A DNA stretch of 64,000 nt from Hepsetus odoe (GCA_017165825.1 CM029384.1:6022053-6086052); one strand, 5' to 3'; positions 1-11,910 are shown, numbered from the stretch's first letter. Notes: generated by a model from the letters alone, not told the origin. A program made the numbers and translations.

Positions 1-300
1 TTTATAAGTCTGAAATGAAAAAAGTGAATGAGCATTTAAATGCAATACTGTATAAGATTCCAACTTTTAAACATCATATTTGATTTAAACATAATTTCAA
101 CAGAATCATTTTTATCTCAATAAGATCAAACAGAATAATGTTCTATTTTGACTTAAACAAAGGGATTTAATAGGTATAATGGGTGCTGACTGGACAGATT
201 ATTGACTGACATATAGCTAAGTTTAGAATTTTTATACCTGCCATTGTAGCATCATCTGAAATGTGTTGTCAAATGAGCTTACACATGATCATTCTAGAAG
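1..300. other. AT-rich non-coding sequence
   Basis: No repeat, splice pattern or coding signal is recognised here. Confidence 0.4.
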
Positions 301-304
301 GGGC

Positions 305-590
305 TCTCAGACACACAGTGTCACATAGATTAACTATGTTCCTGGGTTCGAGTCCCAGCTGGGAGACCTGGGTCCTGTCTGTGAAGTTTAAATGTTCCTT
401 CTCAAGCTCCGGTTTCATACCGGTTTCAATCCAAAGACATGCATTCCACTTCAGTTTATCTGTGTGTGTACTGCAATTGACAGGAGATCTGACCAGGGTG
501 TGTCTCTGCCTTTCACCCTATGAGCACTTGTTAGGCTCCAGTACCCGCCACAACCCTAATACACTAGCTGCTCAGATAGTGGATGGAAAG
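305..590 (+). repeat. SINE family C copy (tRNA-like head)
   Basis: Contains a B-box-like ggttcgagtcccag, then 'gggagacctgggtcctgtc', 'agctccggtttcat' and 'caaagacatgca', and ends with the degraded 'gaccagggtgtg...ctccagtacccgc' tail of this widespread fish SINE. It is diverged, and the A-box end is poorly preserved. Short open frames across it are incidental. Confidence 0.65.
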
Positions 591-1190
591 AGTTTCTCCC
601 AAGTTCCTCCAAATAACATTTTGCTTTAATACATAAATAGTTAATCTGAATGTTTTTACCTTTTTCACTAGCCAGCAAAACTTCTTGATTTAGATAAATA
701 TTCCTTTGAAATAAGATTAAAAAAAAAATTTTTTTATGTTTTTTTTTATTCCAGTTTCAGAACACAATGTTTATTTGCTTATTTCATGACGGCACACTTC
801 GAATTGCAACAGGTGCTGCATAATACAAACAGTTTAAAGTGACAAAACTCTCTGCTCCTTGATATCATGACCAAAATCTTTAGCACGTCAATCAAAAAAC
901 GCTACTTTCTCTGATTCTGTTCTACCTGCACTGGAGCCAGGTGAGGTCATCGAGCCCTGGACTGGTGCTTGGAAAAATTATCAGACTTGCTGGATTTTAA
1001 GAAGTGGCAAGAAAAAAGGACAGACTTTAGGAACGAACCGTTTATGTGGAGCTTACAAACTGCCCAGAGGGAGGAGAGATGCTGAAAGAGGTTAAAGAAG
1101 AAAGGAAACACAATGATCTAAAGCAGAACACTAAAAGAGATCCCAGATGGAGTGTAGACATTACAACAGGAAGAACTCAATCACACAGCA
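591..1190. other. Non-coding, nothing recognised
   Basis: AT-rich sequence with an A/T homopolymer block near 718-752. No convincing exon or named repeat is seen. Confidence 0.35.
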
Positions 1191-1194
1191 GCTC

Positions 1195-1198
<4 letters not shown>

Positions 1199-1230
<32 letters not shown>
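1199..1230. repeat. (CA)n microsatellite
   Basis: Uninterrupted CA dinucleotide run. Confidence 0.95.
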
Positions 1231-1232
<2 letters not shown>

Positions 1233-1363
1233 CAGGCAGGTTGCGAAGGCTAAAGGCTGTGAATCCTGCCACTTAAAATGCTGGCGTGGACTGGATCGAG
1301 TAATGTGAAGTAATGACGTGATGACATGAAACCAAGATCAATAAAATTTTTTAGCACCTACTG

Positions 1364-1421
1364 TCTATCTATCTATCTATCTATCTAGATCAGGGGTCTA
1401 TAGAGCTATAGATAGATAGAT
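1364..1421. repeat. (TCTA)n with inverted (GATA)n
   Basis: A TCTA tetranucleotide run to about 1388 is followed by 'gatcaggggtctatagagc' and then a GATA run (1410-1421). The two arms are complementary and could form a hairpin. Confidence 0.8.
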
Positions 1422-1444
1422 TTCTTTGTTAACACAAATATATA

Positions 1445-1995
1445 CAGTACTGTGCAAATGCTTTTAGGCAGGTGTGGAAAAAATGCTGTAAACCAAGAAT
1501 GCTTTCAGAAATATAAATAATGATGGTTTATTTTTATCCATTTACAAAATGCAAAGTGAGCGAACAAAAGAAAAATCTAAATCAGATCAATATTTGGTGT
1601 TTCTACCTTTTGCCTTCAAACCAGCATCAGTTCTTCTGGCCCCCACAGAGCCCTGATCTCAACATCATCCAGTGTGTCTGGATTACATGAAGAGACAGAA
1701 GGATGTGAGGAAGCCTACATCCACAGAAGATCTGTGGTCAGTTCTCCAAGATGTCTGGAACAACCTACCAGCCAAGTTCCTTCAAAAACTGTGTGCAAGT
1801 GTACCTAGAAGAATTGATGCTGTTTTGAAGGCAAAGGGTGGTCACACCAAATATTGATTTGATTTAGATTTCTCCTTTGTTCATTCACTGCATTTTGTTG
1901 ATTGATGAAAATAAATGATCAACACTTCCATTTTTGAAAGCGTTCTTTGTTTACAGCATTTTTCCACACCTGCCTAAAATTTTTGCACAGTACTA
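1445..1995 (+). mobile_element. Tc1-like DNA transposon, internally deleted (copy 1)
   Basis: The ends are inverted repeats: the left begins cagtactgtgcaaa followed by ttttaggcaggtgtgg, and the right end is its complement, flanked by TA. The interior keeps only the C-terminal part of a Tc1/mariner transposase on the plus strand (about 1640-1857): 'PQSPDLNIIQ' corresponds to the conserved SPDLNPIE region, followed by an in-frame stop and then the 'WSVLQDVWNNLP...' tail. The DNA-binding and first catalytic regions are missing, so this is a dead, non-autonomous copy. A second copy of the family lies at 42963-43443 in the opposite orientation. Confidence 0.88.
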
Positions 1996-2120
1996 TATAT
2001 AGAATACAATAGAATAGAATAGAATAGAATAATCCTTTATTATCCCATGAATGAGAAATTGGGATATCATGAGATATGGGATATCGTGGGACATCTATCT
2101 ATATGTATATACATATATGC

Positions 2121-2455
2121 TGTCACGGCCCGCCGGCCATGGCCACGGTCCCGTTCTCTGGATAAGCAACCCGGGAAATCCTCACTACCAAACAGCACCA
2201 CCAGTTAGTACAATCCGTCACACCTGGGCAACCAGGTATTTAAGGACTACCATGCCAACCCCAAATAGAGCACTGTCTTTTCCATTTTGTTTAGTATTGG
2301 ATAATAAAGTATCAGACAGTTTCCCTGCACATTTGCACCTCCGACTATCTCCTTTTGCACACCCTAAGAAAAGTTTAACCATGTGTTTGATGAACTTGCG
2401 AATGAAAAGCTGTAAAATACAATCTAGCTACATGATAAGAACATAAACCTTTCAT
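2121..2455 (+). mobile_element. Possible solo LTR
   Basis: Starts tgtcacggcc, has a TATA-like tatttaagg at about 2236 and an AATAAA signal at about 2301, and could end at the tgaca near 2455. This is the layout of a Gypsy-type LTR. No target-site duplication is visible and the 3' boundary is a guess. Confidence 0.4.
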
Positions 2456-2459
2456 GACA

Positions 2460-3764
2460 CCTGATATAAACTTTCATAAACAATGATAAAAGTTTATTTG
2501 TATCGTGTCAGTTACCTTCTGAGATGAAATGAACCTCAAAAAAGACTAAAGCCTTTATGTCAGCTGATGTATTTGGAATATACCCTTGTAAGTGTAAATT
2601 GTCATCCGTTTTGATGAAAGGCTTATTTAGGTCTCATGAAGCTTCCTGTTCTTCATTTCATTATGAACCAGAACTATTTAATGCTCACTAAGATATGCAT
2701 AGTCCCGTTACTACCACAAAGCACTTTTATATGAACAGATGTCTTTACTTCTGCTTAGTACTGCATGACTTTTTTTAACATCCCACCGCACTACTGATGT
2801 GACGTGTCTGTGCTTATTTGTAGGCCGTATGTGACAGATACCTGCAGGGATTCTCTCACGCAGTAGGCATGCCAACCCAGACCCATTTTTAGCCAACTGT
2901 GAAATTGTTCTCCTCTAAAAATACACTTCAATTGGCAGTCTGAACATTTAATGAGTGTACGTTAGCGCGGGCATGCAAGGGCCTTTCTTGTGCAGCTGAA
3001 TTTCACATTAGGTCAGCTGCTTCATGCTGCTTCCACAACCACTCCCCACCATCTTGGCAACCCTTTTTTTTTGGCAACTGTGCAGATTCTCATAGGGTAT
3101 CACAGTAAGCAATTTTCAACATCCTGCCAAAAACAATGTCAATGTACAGCGTACATCTGCAGCTATTCTGGCAACCAGCTATGCTTTTTGCATGGCATGC
3201 ATGCTATCGCTAAACTGTGTATATGCCTTTGAAATGGCGCACAAGTGGGGAAACAGTCTCCGTAGTGTTCATTTTCTACATGAGTGTATTACGGTTGGGT
3301 TTGTTCAGGGTGGAGTCGGTTTTCACTCTTTATGTTGTATTAGGACCATTAATCTTATTCAGCAAAGTTGCCTTGAGCGTGGATATGTACGCGAGTTTTT
3401 AGGTAAAGGAATGCTTTACATAAAAGAGGAAATAGCGCAGTTAGAGGCATTTTCTTCAGTGCTCTGGATTAGTCTCGATTCACACAAGACAACATTACCT
3501 GGACACAAAGCATCACCACTATGCAACAGATTTTCTGGGGTGTGATGAGCACAAATCAGTGCTTTTTAGAGAGATTCCTATAACCACCTAAATATGATAA
3601 ATCGGGATTTGCACTAGGGATGAATGAAGAATCAGACATCTAGTATTCAGCTTATGATAAGTGTCAGACAGATGATTAAATATGATTAAATGTATACTGA
3701 AAAGCCGATTTTGGCCTTTTGTACAATAGTGTCTGCATTTCATGGCTGGCCCAAATTGACCTAT
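2460..3764. other. Non-coding, nothing recognised
   Basis: Short open frames occur on both strands (for example 3192-3545), but none shows a domain, splice-bounded exon or codon pattern of a real gene. Confidence 0.35.
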
Positions 3765-3935
3765 TGAAGTGAAAGTGAAGTGAACATGACTATATGTTAT
3801 TGTGAAAATTTTGAAAGCACAAAGAGAACCACAACCAAATGCATCCTCTGCATTTCACCCTTACACACCATGCAACAGCTGGCAGCCATATCCAGCGGCC
3901 AGGGAGCAGTGATGGGGAGGGTACCCTGATCGAGA
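3765..3935 (-). repeat. SINE family A copy, head truncated
   Basis: Reverse complement of the family A tail: 'gaagtgaaagtgaagtgaac', 'ctctgcatttcaccc' and 'agggagcagtgatggggagggtacc'. The tRNA-like head is missing. Confidence 0.75.
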
Positions 3936-4420
3936 TCTTAAATTAAATGAATGGCCCTAACTGACCCTCCCAGTTTCAGGTTTCTGGCTACACCCCTATA
4001 CAAAATGTTTTTTATCCAAAATAGGAAGAAAAGAAATTATGTGTAATAATTATGGACCATTTTTCTTAGTCAATTTATCACATAATTTTAAGGACAGCAA
4101 TGTTCCACAGCGCTTTGCAGAGAGAAACAGCTCTCCTCTCCTAAGGCAATCCTTTCAGTCTCCCATAACCCTCTGCTTTTGCCAAGATCTTCTCCTCTGA
4201 TCTTGCTGCCACTTTTCCTTCCTCAATCGATCCTTCTTCCTCCTCTCTGCTGTTTTCCATCATGGTTTTAACATCTTTTAACTTCACATTTCCCTCTTTC
4301 TCTTCCAGAACGAGCTGGGGCGCTCCGCTCTACTCAACGTCCGTGTAATTAGCAGATTTAAATTATAACGTTGGGCTAAAGGGATGACGTCCTTCTTTCC
4401 TTCTTTCTGCATGTGCATTA

Positions 4421-4444
4421 GTGTGTGTGTGTGTGTGTGCATGC

Positions 4445-4533
<89 letters not shown>
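4421..4533. repeat. Long (GT)n microsatellite
   Basis: A GT dinucleotide tract interrupted once by 'catgcatat'. It creates long His/Thr or Val/Cys open frames that are not genes. Confidence 0.97.
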
Positions 4534-4534
<1 letters not shown>

Positions 4535-4951
4535 CAGCTGAAACCATAACCATTCCACAGGGATGTGAGGGGAAAGCTGAGGCTAGAGAAAAGAGGGAAT
4601 GAAGGACCCAAAAAAGAAAAGAGAGAAAAAGAGAAGGAGGGGAGTGAAAGTGTATGTAGGCAGTGAGGGGAAAGTCCAGCGCATTCCTTCTTCAGTCAAA
4701 CTGCCAAAGTTTCCATTGGCTATCACTGTGCCTAGAGGAACCTGAAAGCGCTCCGTGTACTCAATGAACTTACAAAAACACATACGGAGATTCCTGATCC
4801 TGGGAATGTCTAACACTCAAATTCTTAATTTGTCTTTCACTTCCCAAATGCTAGTCCATCAAACCATTGAGTGAACATTTCATCTTAAACAGAAATGGTC
4901 CAAATTGACTTTGCTCCTATGACGTATCTACTACAGAGGTTTGATTATATC

Positions 4952-4956
<5 letters not shown>

Positions 4957-5037
<81 letters not shown>

Positions 5038-5044
5038 CACACAC
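4957..5044. repeat. (CA)n microsatellite
   Basis: CA dinucleotide tract with a single interruption (aaac). It abuts the tRNA-Gly pseudogene. Confidence 0.96.
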
Positions 5045-5109
5045 ATTGGTGGTTCAGTGGTAGAATTCAGCCACGTGGGAGACCTGGGTCCAATTCCCAG
5101 CCAATGCAA
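5043..5109 (+). pseudogene. tRNA-Gly(GCC) pseudogene lacking the anticodon
   Basis: The 5' half reads attggtggttcagtggtaga, the tRNA-Gly acceptor, D-arm and A box. The 3' half 'cacgtgggagacctgggtcc' and 'attcccagccaatgca' matches the variable arm, T arm and acceptor strand. About six bases that should hold the anticodon loop are missing between 'gaattc' and 'agccacg', and the T-loop B box reads gtccaattc instead of gttcgattc. Acceptor strands still pair apart from the first position. It cannot make a functional tRNA. Confidence 0.75.
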
Positions 5110-5136
5110 TGGCAGAGCATCTTGGGCTTCTGGGGA

Positions 5137-5370
5137 AGCGTTGGCCTAGTGGTTAGGGAGTTGGCTCCAGGATCAGAAGATCGTGGGTTTGAATCCCAGA
5201 TCAGTAGGTTGCCCTGAGTTACCCTTGAGCAAGGTACCGCCCTATCACTGCTCCCTGGGCACTTTCAAAATCTGCCCCCTGCTGCACATGTTGGTGTGTA
5301 TGAAGAAATGCAGAGGTGTAATTTCATTGTGGTTCACTGTGTGCTGTGCCGTGTTTCACAATGTTCATTC
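5137..5370 (+). repeat. SINE family A copy
   Basis: A-box-like 'ttggcctagtggttaggg', B-box-like 'gggtttgaatcccag', then 'agtaggttgccctgag', 'cccttgagcaaggtacc' and 'actgctccctgggcacttt', ending near 'gtgctgtgccgtgtttcac'. Nearly full length. Confidence 0.85.
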
Positions 5371-5551
5371 TCACACACACACTAAGACACACAGGGCAGG
5401 CTCCAGAGATGTTTTGGAATCATGTCCCTATTAATCAGCTCATCTCTTTACTGTTTCCTGTTACTGATCACTGCATAGACACCAATCTCCAGTTTGTTTG
5501 ACTGTTTGCATATTAGAATGGTGCTACCTTGCTTGAACCGAGGACAATGCT

Positions 5552-5562
5552 CACACACACAG

Positions 5563-5602
<40 letters not shown>

Positions 5603-5618
5603 ACACACACACACACAA
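5552..5618. repeat. (CA)n microsatellite
   Basis: CA run with small interruptions. Confidence 0.95.
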
Positions 5619-5639
5619 CTGTGCAAAAGACATAAGCCA

Positions 5640-6630
5640 ACCATCATTTCTTTAAATTTTGCTTCCTTCTATTTTTATAGTATCATTCAGATAGAGTTCT
5701 CCAGGCTTCCTGAAGGACAAAGTTTGTGTCTCTCATTTTCAGTCCTGTCTCTATACCTGACCAGCTCAGAGGATTGGTTTTTGTTTAGGCCAAACAGTGA
5801 TCTATGAATCAATCATTTAAGCGGAACAAAAGCGCCTAAATAAAGACATGAAGCAGTGAAGAAACAGGTGTAGATGAATCAAGATGTTCAGGTGATTAGG
5901 TTACCACTGATGCTGAATGCTGAGTGGTTGGAACTCCTTTATCTCAACATCTTTAGGCTTCTTGCAGTGTCACAGTAAAACATTTGTTCCCATTTCTTTA
6001 ATTTAATCTACTCTATCTACAGTCTGACAGGCATAAAGTAGTATTTTTGCACAAACAAGTAAATTCTCTAACGAACTATAAACACATGAGGAATGACTCA
6101 AGACTCTGATCCTTGTTCTGCCCTCCCCCTAGTCACCTGCTGTCCATCTCTGTCTCCTCCCTGAGTCAGGCGTCCATCTTTCACTGTTTTGTATAAGTTT
6201 CCTTGTTTGCCAATAATTGCTTGCAACTTACCTGTTACTGTTTGTTGTTTTTCAAAAAAATTTATCTTCTTTCTCACACCTACATCCAGCCTGCTGGAAA
6301 ATTTAGCAATCCATTGTTTGCAAACAGCTATCAACCCAGTCCACCCCTGCTCCTGCCTGCTCTAGTTCGCTCATGTGAATGATTTCTTTTCTTTGTTGGT
6401 GGGAAATTATGAAATTCAATTTTGAAGCTGGTATAGCGAATTACGCTGACTTCATAAAGTATTCAAACCCCCTTCATTACATGTTGCTTTATTGTAACTC
6501 TATTCATACATAACAGATTCTCACGGTCCAGTTGTTTAACTTCAATAAGTATGAAGAACTTCTGTTTTCAAGAGTAACAGGATGCACCATAGCTAAAAAT
6601 TGTTGCAGTCTGAATACTTATGCAATACTT
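5640..6630. other. Non-coding, nothing recognised
   Basis: Unique-looking AT-rich sequence with no supported exon or repeat. Confidence 0.3.
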
Positions 6631-6849
6631 ATGAGGCAGCATTGGTATGTGGTTAAGGAGTTGGCCCTGGGATCAGAAGGCCATGGGTTTGAATCCCAAA
6701 TCAGTAGGTTGCACTGAGGTACCCTTGAGCAAGGTACCGTCCTCGTCACTGCTGCCACCTGCTGCAAGTTTGTAAGGGTTAAATGCAGAGGTTTCATTTT
6801 GTTGCGGTTCGCTGTGTACTCACAATGACAAAAATAGACACTTTCACTT
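6631..6849 (+). repeat. SINE family A copy
   Basis: Contains 'gtggttaaggagttggccc', 'gggtttgaatcccaaatcag', 'cccttgagcaaggtaccgtc' and the terminal 'cactttcactt'. Lacks the 'gctccctgggcacttt' block. Confidence 0.83.
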
Positions 6850-6919
6850 AAATATGATTTCATTTTTTCTTTTTTTTAAAATGTACAAAAAAAGTCTCAT
6901 TTTGTCATTATAGATGCAT

Positions 6920-7080
6920 ATATTTATGACAATTATCAGACACTCTTTTCCAGAGCGACTTGGGACCTGCAAGTTGGGATTGAGGGTCTTGCTCAGGAAC
7001 CTAACTGTGCTGGAGGCTGGGTTTGAACCGGCAAACTCTTGTTCTATGGTGAATATCCTACCAATAGACTATTACCACCC
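6920..7080 (-). repeat. SINE family B copy, diverged
   Basis: Reverse complement of family B: 'ccagagcgacttggg', 'tcttgctcaggaacc', 'gctggaggctgggtttgaacc', and a head ending '...actattaccaccc'. Confidence 0.65.
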
Positions 7081-8341
7081 ATTATGGTGTACTGGATGTG
7101 GAATAATGAGGAGAAAAAAATTATTTAAACAATTGTAGCATCAGGCTGCTAGATAACAATATTGAAAAAAGTGAAGGGGGAGTCTGAATACTTTCTGAAC
7201 ATTTTGAGTGTATCCTCCACCCTTACTAATAAAGGCTGTACACACAACTCCCACCATCTTGACTGTAGGACTTTTATTTCTGTGCTCCACCGGGAAAGTG
7301 ATTATTGAAAATTGTAGTGCTCTTAATAAAGCTAAACAACTAAACCTTGAGAAGCTTTTATGTATGAGTAGAGTTACAATTAAGTAACGTAGTGAAGGGG
7401 GCCTGAATACTATGAATACTATGAAGTCAGTGTAATACACAAAACCAGCTTCAGCATCACATCAGCAGAAACATTAAATAGCGTGCATAAAAGTCATGTC
7501 TACTGACATGCTGCTTATTGTATTATAAACACTGCGATTCTCATTAATCAGGAAACTTAAACCTCAAATTTATTCAAAATGGAAGGGAATCTTGACCTCA
7601 GACTCATAACTCACATCAACCTGAAAATATTCTTCTACCAAAAATAGAATCAAAAGTCGGCGCCTCCTCCTGTTGATGTCAGAACCTGACAGCAGCAATG
7701 CTGGATTAAAAGTCTTATGATTTACATGTGACCTGCTCTTGCTGCAAACACAAAACATCATCCATGATCTCACTCTGAATTTTTTTTTTTTATTTTATGA
7801 ATCAAGCTCGCAAACCAACATATGTGGTAACATGTTGTTTAACTGGATTAAATATATCAACAGTGAAACAGCAAAGCTTGAAAGAGGTGAAGATTAACAA
7901 ACGTGATGTTTTTCATGTACATTAATAATTTTTTTTACAGCACAGATTATGGACACGTGCTCGTCGTCTGTGGTCTCAAAGACTCAGGTGAAAAGTTCAA
8001 CAGCTTAAGGCTGGAATGTTTAAGTAAGCATGAAGAGTGACGCCGCAGCACGCTGGTCTCCTAACGCACCGATTACCAGAGCGATAACATGTTCACAAAC
8101 AGTCCACCTAAAGAGCTTACGCAAGAACCTCAAAGCCGCTGTGTCTAGAGTCAGTTAGGACATCACTGGGTTCATGATGCAATCTCTGAAATGTCTCTGA
8201 GACTTGTAGATGCAATATGGGGCAAAGCATATAATAAGCCCCACATGCAGGTAGTACACATTTTATATATCTTTTTGGTAGATATTTGCATATTTTCTGA
8301 TAATGTATTGAAATTGGGGCATTTATAGGAAATTTTTTAGT
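7081..8341. other. Non-coding, nothing recognised
   Basis: No exon or named repeat is supported. Confidence 0.3.
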
Positions 8342-8600
8342 GGGCAGTGATGGCCTAGTAGTTAGGTGCTTGCCCTCATGATCGGAGGGTTGTGGTTTCG
8401 GGTTCCCGACCCTGAAGTACCCTTGAGTAAGGTACTGTGCCCAACACTGCTCCCTTGCCGCAGTTTTTGCAGCCCACCGCTCCAGCTCCTGAAGAGTGTG
8501 TTCATTACTGGTGTGTTTAGATGCGTTAAATGCAGATACTGTTTAATACAGTGTGTGAGTCCCAGCACAGGAATTGAATTTCATTTCATTGAAATATTGA
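8342..8600 (+). repeat. SINE family A copy
   Basis: Begins 'gggcagtgatggcctagta', has 'cccttgagtaaggtactg' and 'aacactgctccctt', with a diverged 3' half. Lies about 80 bp upstream of another copy in the same orientation. Confidence 0.75.
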
Positions 8601-8675
8601 CATAAAAAGAGTAAAATATGAATGGAAGGAATGATATACACATCAAAGATACATATACATATCGAAGATACACTG

Positions 8676-8914
8676 GGCAGCTGCAGCCTAGCGGTTAGGG
8701 AGTTGGCCCCAGCATCGGAAGATTGTGGGTTCGATTCCCTCACCAGTAGGTTGCCCTGAGGTACCCTTGAGCAAGGTACCGTCCCTGTCACTGCTCCCTG
8801 GGTTTCAATAGCTGCCACCTGCTGCATGGTGTTTGAGTGCATGGGTTAAATGCAGAGGTCCAATTTCGTTGTGGTGTGCTGTGCTGTGACCTCGCAATGA
8901 CACTTTCACTTTCA
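8676..8914 (+). repeat. SINE family A copy, nearly complete
   Basis: From 'gggcagctgcagcctagcgg' through 'ggttcgattccctcacc', 'cccttgagcaaggtaccgtc' and 'ttaaatgcagaggtcc' to 'gacactttcactttca'. This is one of the best-preserved family A copies in the window. Confidence 0.9.
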
Positions 8915-9477
8915 TATCAAAACTGTACAATTCAGGTTACATACATTGTAGTTGGGACATTCAAGGGTACGTCCTGAACACTTTTAGTTAAATGTACCAT
9001 CCGTACCCCCATCAGTACCCCCATCCTGACTGCAGGACTTTTCATTTTTATTTGTATTCCTCTTGCAAATTGAATATAGCGGCCCTTTACACTTAAAAAA
9101 TAATCAATTGGACACTGCAAGCCTTAAAGAGCAAAAAGTCGATGAAGCAGTATGCAAACAGTGGTGATAAAAAGAAAGAAAGAGAGCCTGTTCATCCGCA
9201 TCATTGCAGCAGCAGTATCAAACAAAGTGCAGGAAATGCATTAGGTCTATTGCCATGCAGCTTATGGCTTAACAGAGAGTGAGTGACGGTTAGGGGCGTG
9301 TGGTAAAGTTGGTCATTATCTGCACTGATTCATTTGAGATCTGGCCTGAGGACCTGTTCCAGTTTCACTTATTACAGTCTTACAGTCTCAGTAATTCAGC
9401 TCATACACATATTCTTGATGAGAGCGGTGGCATAATCACAGTGTAGTCACATTTATTTAAAGAAAAAATCAAGGAAC

Positions 9478-9562
9478 GAGAGAGAAAGAAAGAGAGAGAG
9501 AGAGAGGGAGGGAGAGAGAGGGAGCGAGAGAGAGAGGGAGGGAGGGAGGGAGGGAGAGAGAC
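9478..9562. repeat. (GA)n / (GGGA)n purine tract
   Basis: Nearly pure GA and GGGA tract of about 85 bp. Confidence 0.93.
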
Positions 9563-9589
9563 AGATTGAAGCAACAGAAAGAAATGTGG

Positions 9590-9800
9590 GTGGTGGTGTT
9601 CTAGTGGTAGGATACTTGCCTATCGACCTATGGCTCAAGAGTTCCCAAGTTCAAATTCCACCTCCAGCACTACCACCACTGGTTCCCTGAGCAAGACCCT
9701 TAACCCTGAGTTGCTCCAGGGGGACTGTCCCTGTAATTAGGACGTGGAAGTCGCTCTGGATAAGAGCGTCTGCTAAATGCCGTAAATGTAAATGTAAGAT
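9590..9800 (+). repeat. SINE family B copy, complete
   Basis: Head 'gttctagtggtaggatac', B-box-like 'aagttcaaattccacc', then 'actaccaccactgg', 'ctgagcaagacccttaaccc', 'tgctccagggggactgtccc', and the tail 'gctctggataagagcg', 'tctgctaaatg' with a (TAAATG)n end. This tail is shared by many fish SINEs and their L2-clade LINE partners. Confidence 0.9.
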
Positions 9801-9879
9801 GTTCAGATAATGAATAACCATAATTTGAATCAGATTTCTACTATCAATTAATTTAATAAAGGAAGCCCAAAAACCTTTC

Positions 9880-10194
9880 TAAAGTTAAAATGTACTTTTA
9901 TTGCACATAAACAGAGGAAACAATCACAGTCTTAGGAACAGACAGCGAAGAGATAAGAAACGGGTCAGACGTGGAGGAAAAATACACGACAGGAGGATTT
10001 GCTTTAAGAAAGCAAAGGCAAGATTAGGATGGAGGGGATAAAAAAAGAGGATGAAGAGAAGAACAGCATGATAGGGACTGTGCTTTGCTCCAACTCCTCC
10101 CTGCCCTGAGGCAGCTGTGCTCCTTTTTCTGCCTCAGCCAGTAATCTGTACTAGGTGAGCCCCAGGCTTCAGCTCAGCCTGCGCAGACATGATG
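9880..10194 (-). other. Candidate terminal exon with 3' UTR of an unidentified gene
   Basis: On the minus strand a good acceptor (ttttttctgcag) precedes an open stretch ending in a stop at 10134-10136, whose last residues read SIMSAQAELKPGAHLVQITG. About 230 nt of sequence with UTR character follows, then an AATAAA signal at 9902-9897. No homology is recognised and upstream exons were not found. A minus-strand first-exon donor in the CpG-rich region near 17.55 kb could belong to the same transcript, which is inference. It could also be a chance combination. Confidence 0.3.
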
Positions 10195-10276
10195 CTGCAG
10201 AAAAAAACATGTGAACTTACCAACAGAGAACACTCTACAGGGAGAGAATGAAAATGAATGGAAGACACACAGACAG

Positions 10277-10303
10277 ACACACACACACACACACACACAC
10301 ACA
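10277..10303. repeat. (CA)n microsatellite
   Basis: CA dinucleotide run. Confidence 0.95.
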
Positions 10304-10422
10304 TTGTAACTGTGTGTAAACGGCTGAGAGCACATTGATTGAAGCAGCAAGATAAGGGCAACATGGCCCTGTTCCAGCATCTGAGCAATGGAGGGATACT
10401 GCACTGCAGAGCAACACATGCA

Positions 10423-10423
<1 letters not shown>

Positions 10424-10460
<37 letters not shown>

Positions 10461-10466
10461 GCACAC

Positions 10467-10531
<65 letters not shown>
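10424..10531. repeat. Compound (CA)n-(GA)n microsatellite
   Basis: A CA run to about 10458 is followed by a GA run from 10470. A long low-complexity open frame over it is not a gene. Confidence 0.95.
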
Positions 10532-10534
<3 letters not shown>

Positions 10535-11089
10535 CAATTGTAGCATTCCTCAAATGCACTCTCATGCAAGTAATCACTCCACAAACACATTTCAAAGAGC
10601 ACCCCCAGATGTGTGTGTGTTTGTGTGTATGTGAGTATGTCTGAGTCCAGCACAAAACAAAATAGTCCAAAACAGCCCTGCTGGTAGCCAAAATAGCCCC
10701 CTCTTTCATTCCCCAACTGTTTTCTGTTCTTTTTCTGCATCCGTTCTTTTGCAGCAGCAAGGAATGTTTGTAGTGTGGGTTGATAGGCATCCTCTTCTTA
10801 CGCTGTCCAAAAAAGTCACCCACTAAACTCTCTTCCCCCCAGCAGATTGCTCTAGGCTCCAAGAGGTGGAGGACTGACACAAAATCTTTCAGAAATATAA
10901 CCTATTGCTTTTTCTTCTGCAACACCAACTTGTGATGTTGTCATACAAATACAGAGTGATAAATTCATAGACAGGTTGTGTGGGACAGGTCTCTGTTATG
11001 CCCTTGAAATTAGACTCAGACCAGTTGGAGCATATAAGGGAAGTATGGTCGTGTATACTGGGCTTAATGGATTCTGCTAACTGCTGATG

Positions 11090-11340
11090 AAGTGAACTTG
11101 ACTGTCTGCCATAATGTTTACAGTCCAGCACACAGTGCACCCCAGTGAAATGCTTCCTCTGCATTTGAACCAAATACACAGTGCAGCAGTCTGCAAATGT
11201 ACATACAGCACACAGGGAGCAGTGTTGGGGATGGTACCTTGCTCAAGGGCACCTGAGGGTAACCTACTGGTGTGGGACCTGAACCCACAACCCTCCGATG
11301 ATGTAGTTAGCTACTTAACACTACCCCAGTGACCCCAGTG
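11090..11340 (-). repeat. SINE family A copy
   Basis: Reverse complement: 'gaagtgaacttgactgtc', 'gggatggtaccttgctcaag', 'gagggtaacctactgg', 'gacctgaacccacaacc', ending at the head 'ccccagtgacccca'. Confidence 0.82.
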
Positions 11341-11910
11341 AGCATGAAATTGTTGAATACACAAGAAAATGTTTTCTGAACTGCATTTTTGGCAGGAGTG
11401 CAACATAAACAAGACCACAAACTCTCACATCCATAATCCCGGGACAAATGTGTTTTAAACAATCACTGTTTACTGCATCAGAGCGAACAGAGGTGAAAAC
11501 TGCAGTAAGCTGCTATACTTTGCTTGTTTTGCCTCCTGTTGCTCTTAGCAACCAGGCGTGTGTACAATCAGGTGGGTTCATATTCGTTCGGTTCAAATTC
11601 ACTTCAGTTCAACAGCTTCCAGGCCACTCAGCGTGCAATCCCAAGACAGTGTGTTTATCTTAGTCATCTAACTACATGTTAAAGTAAATACTGATCTTAA
11701 TTAATTCAGTAAAACTTTATTTAGTGTAGCAAAGGAATGGGAAATTCAAACTGACCCAGTTCACCCAGCTTTTAAATCAGTCTATCACATTACATCTCTA
11801 TCAAAATACCATGAAAATATAGTTGCCTTGATATAAGTTCATTTTCATATTAAACAGTGGTTTTGGCAAGTTAAAAAAAGTCCTAGGATGAGGAAACAGA
11901 CCAAGCAAGC
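11341..11910. other. Non-coding, nothing recognised
   Basis: No exon or repeat is supported. Confidence 0.3.

Noticed and set aside
1046..1276. Short open frame ending in a His/Thr run
   Set aside because: It reads into a (CA)n tract, and nothing upstream is coding-like.
10134..10880. 248-codon open frame with long Ser/Leu and Cys/Val runs on the minus strand
   Set aside because: Most of it is translation of (GA)n and (CA)n microsatellites. Only the last few codons, after a possible acceptor, were kept as a candidate exon.
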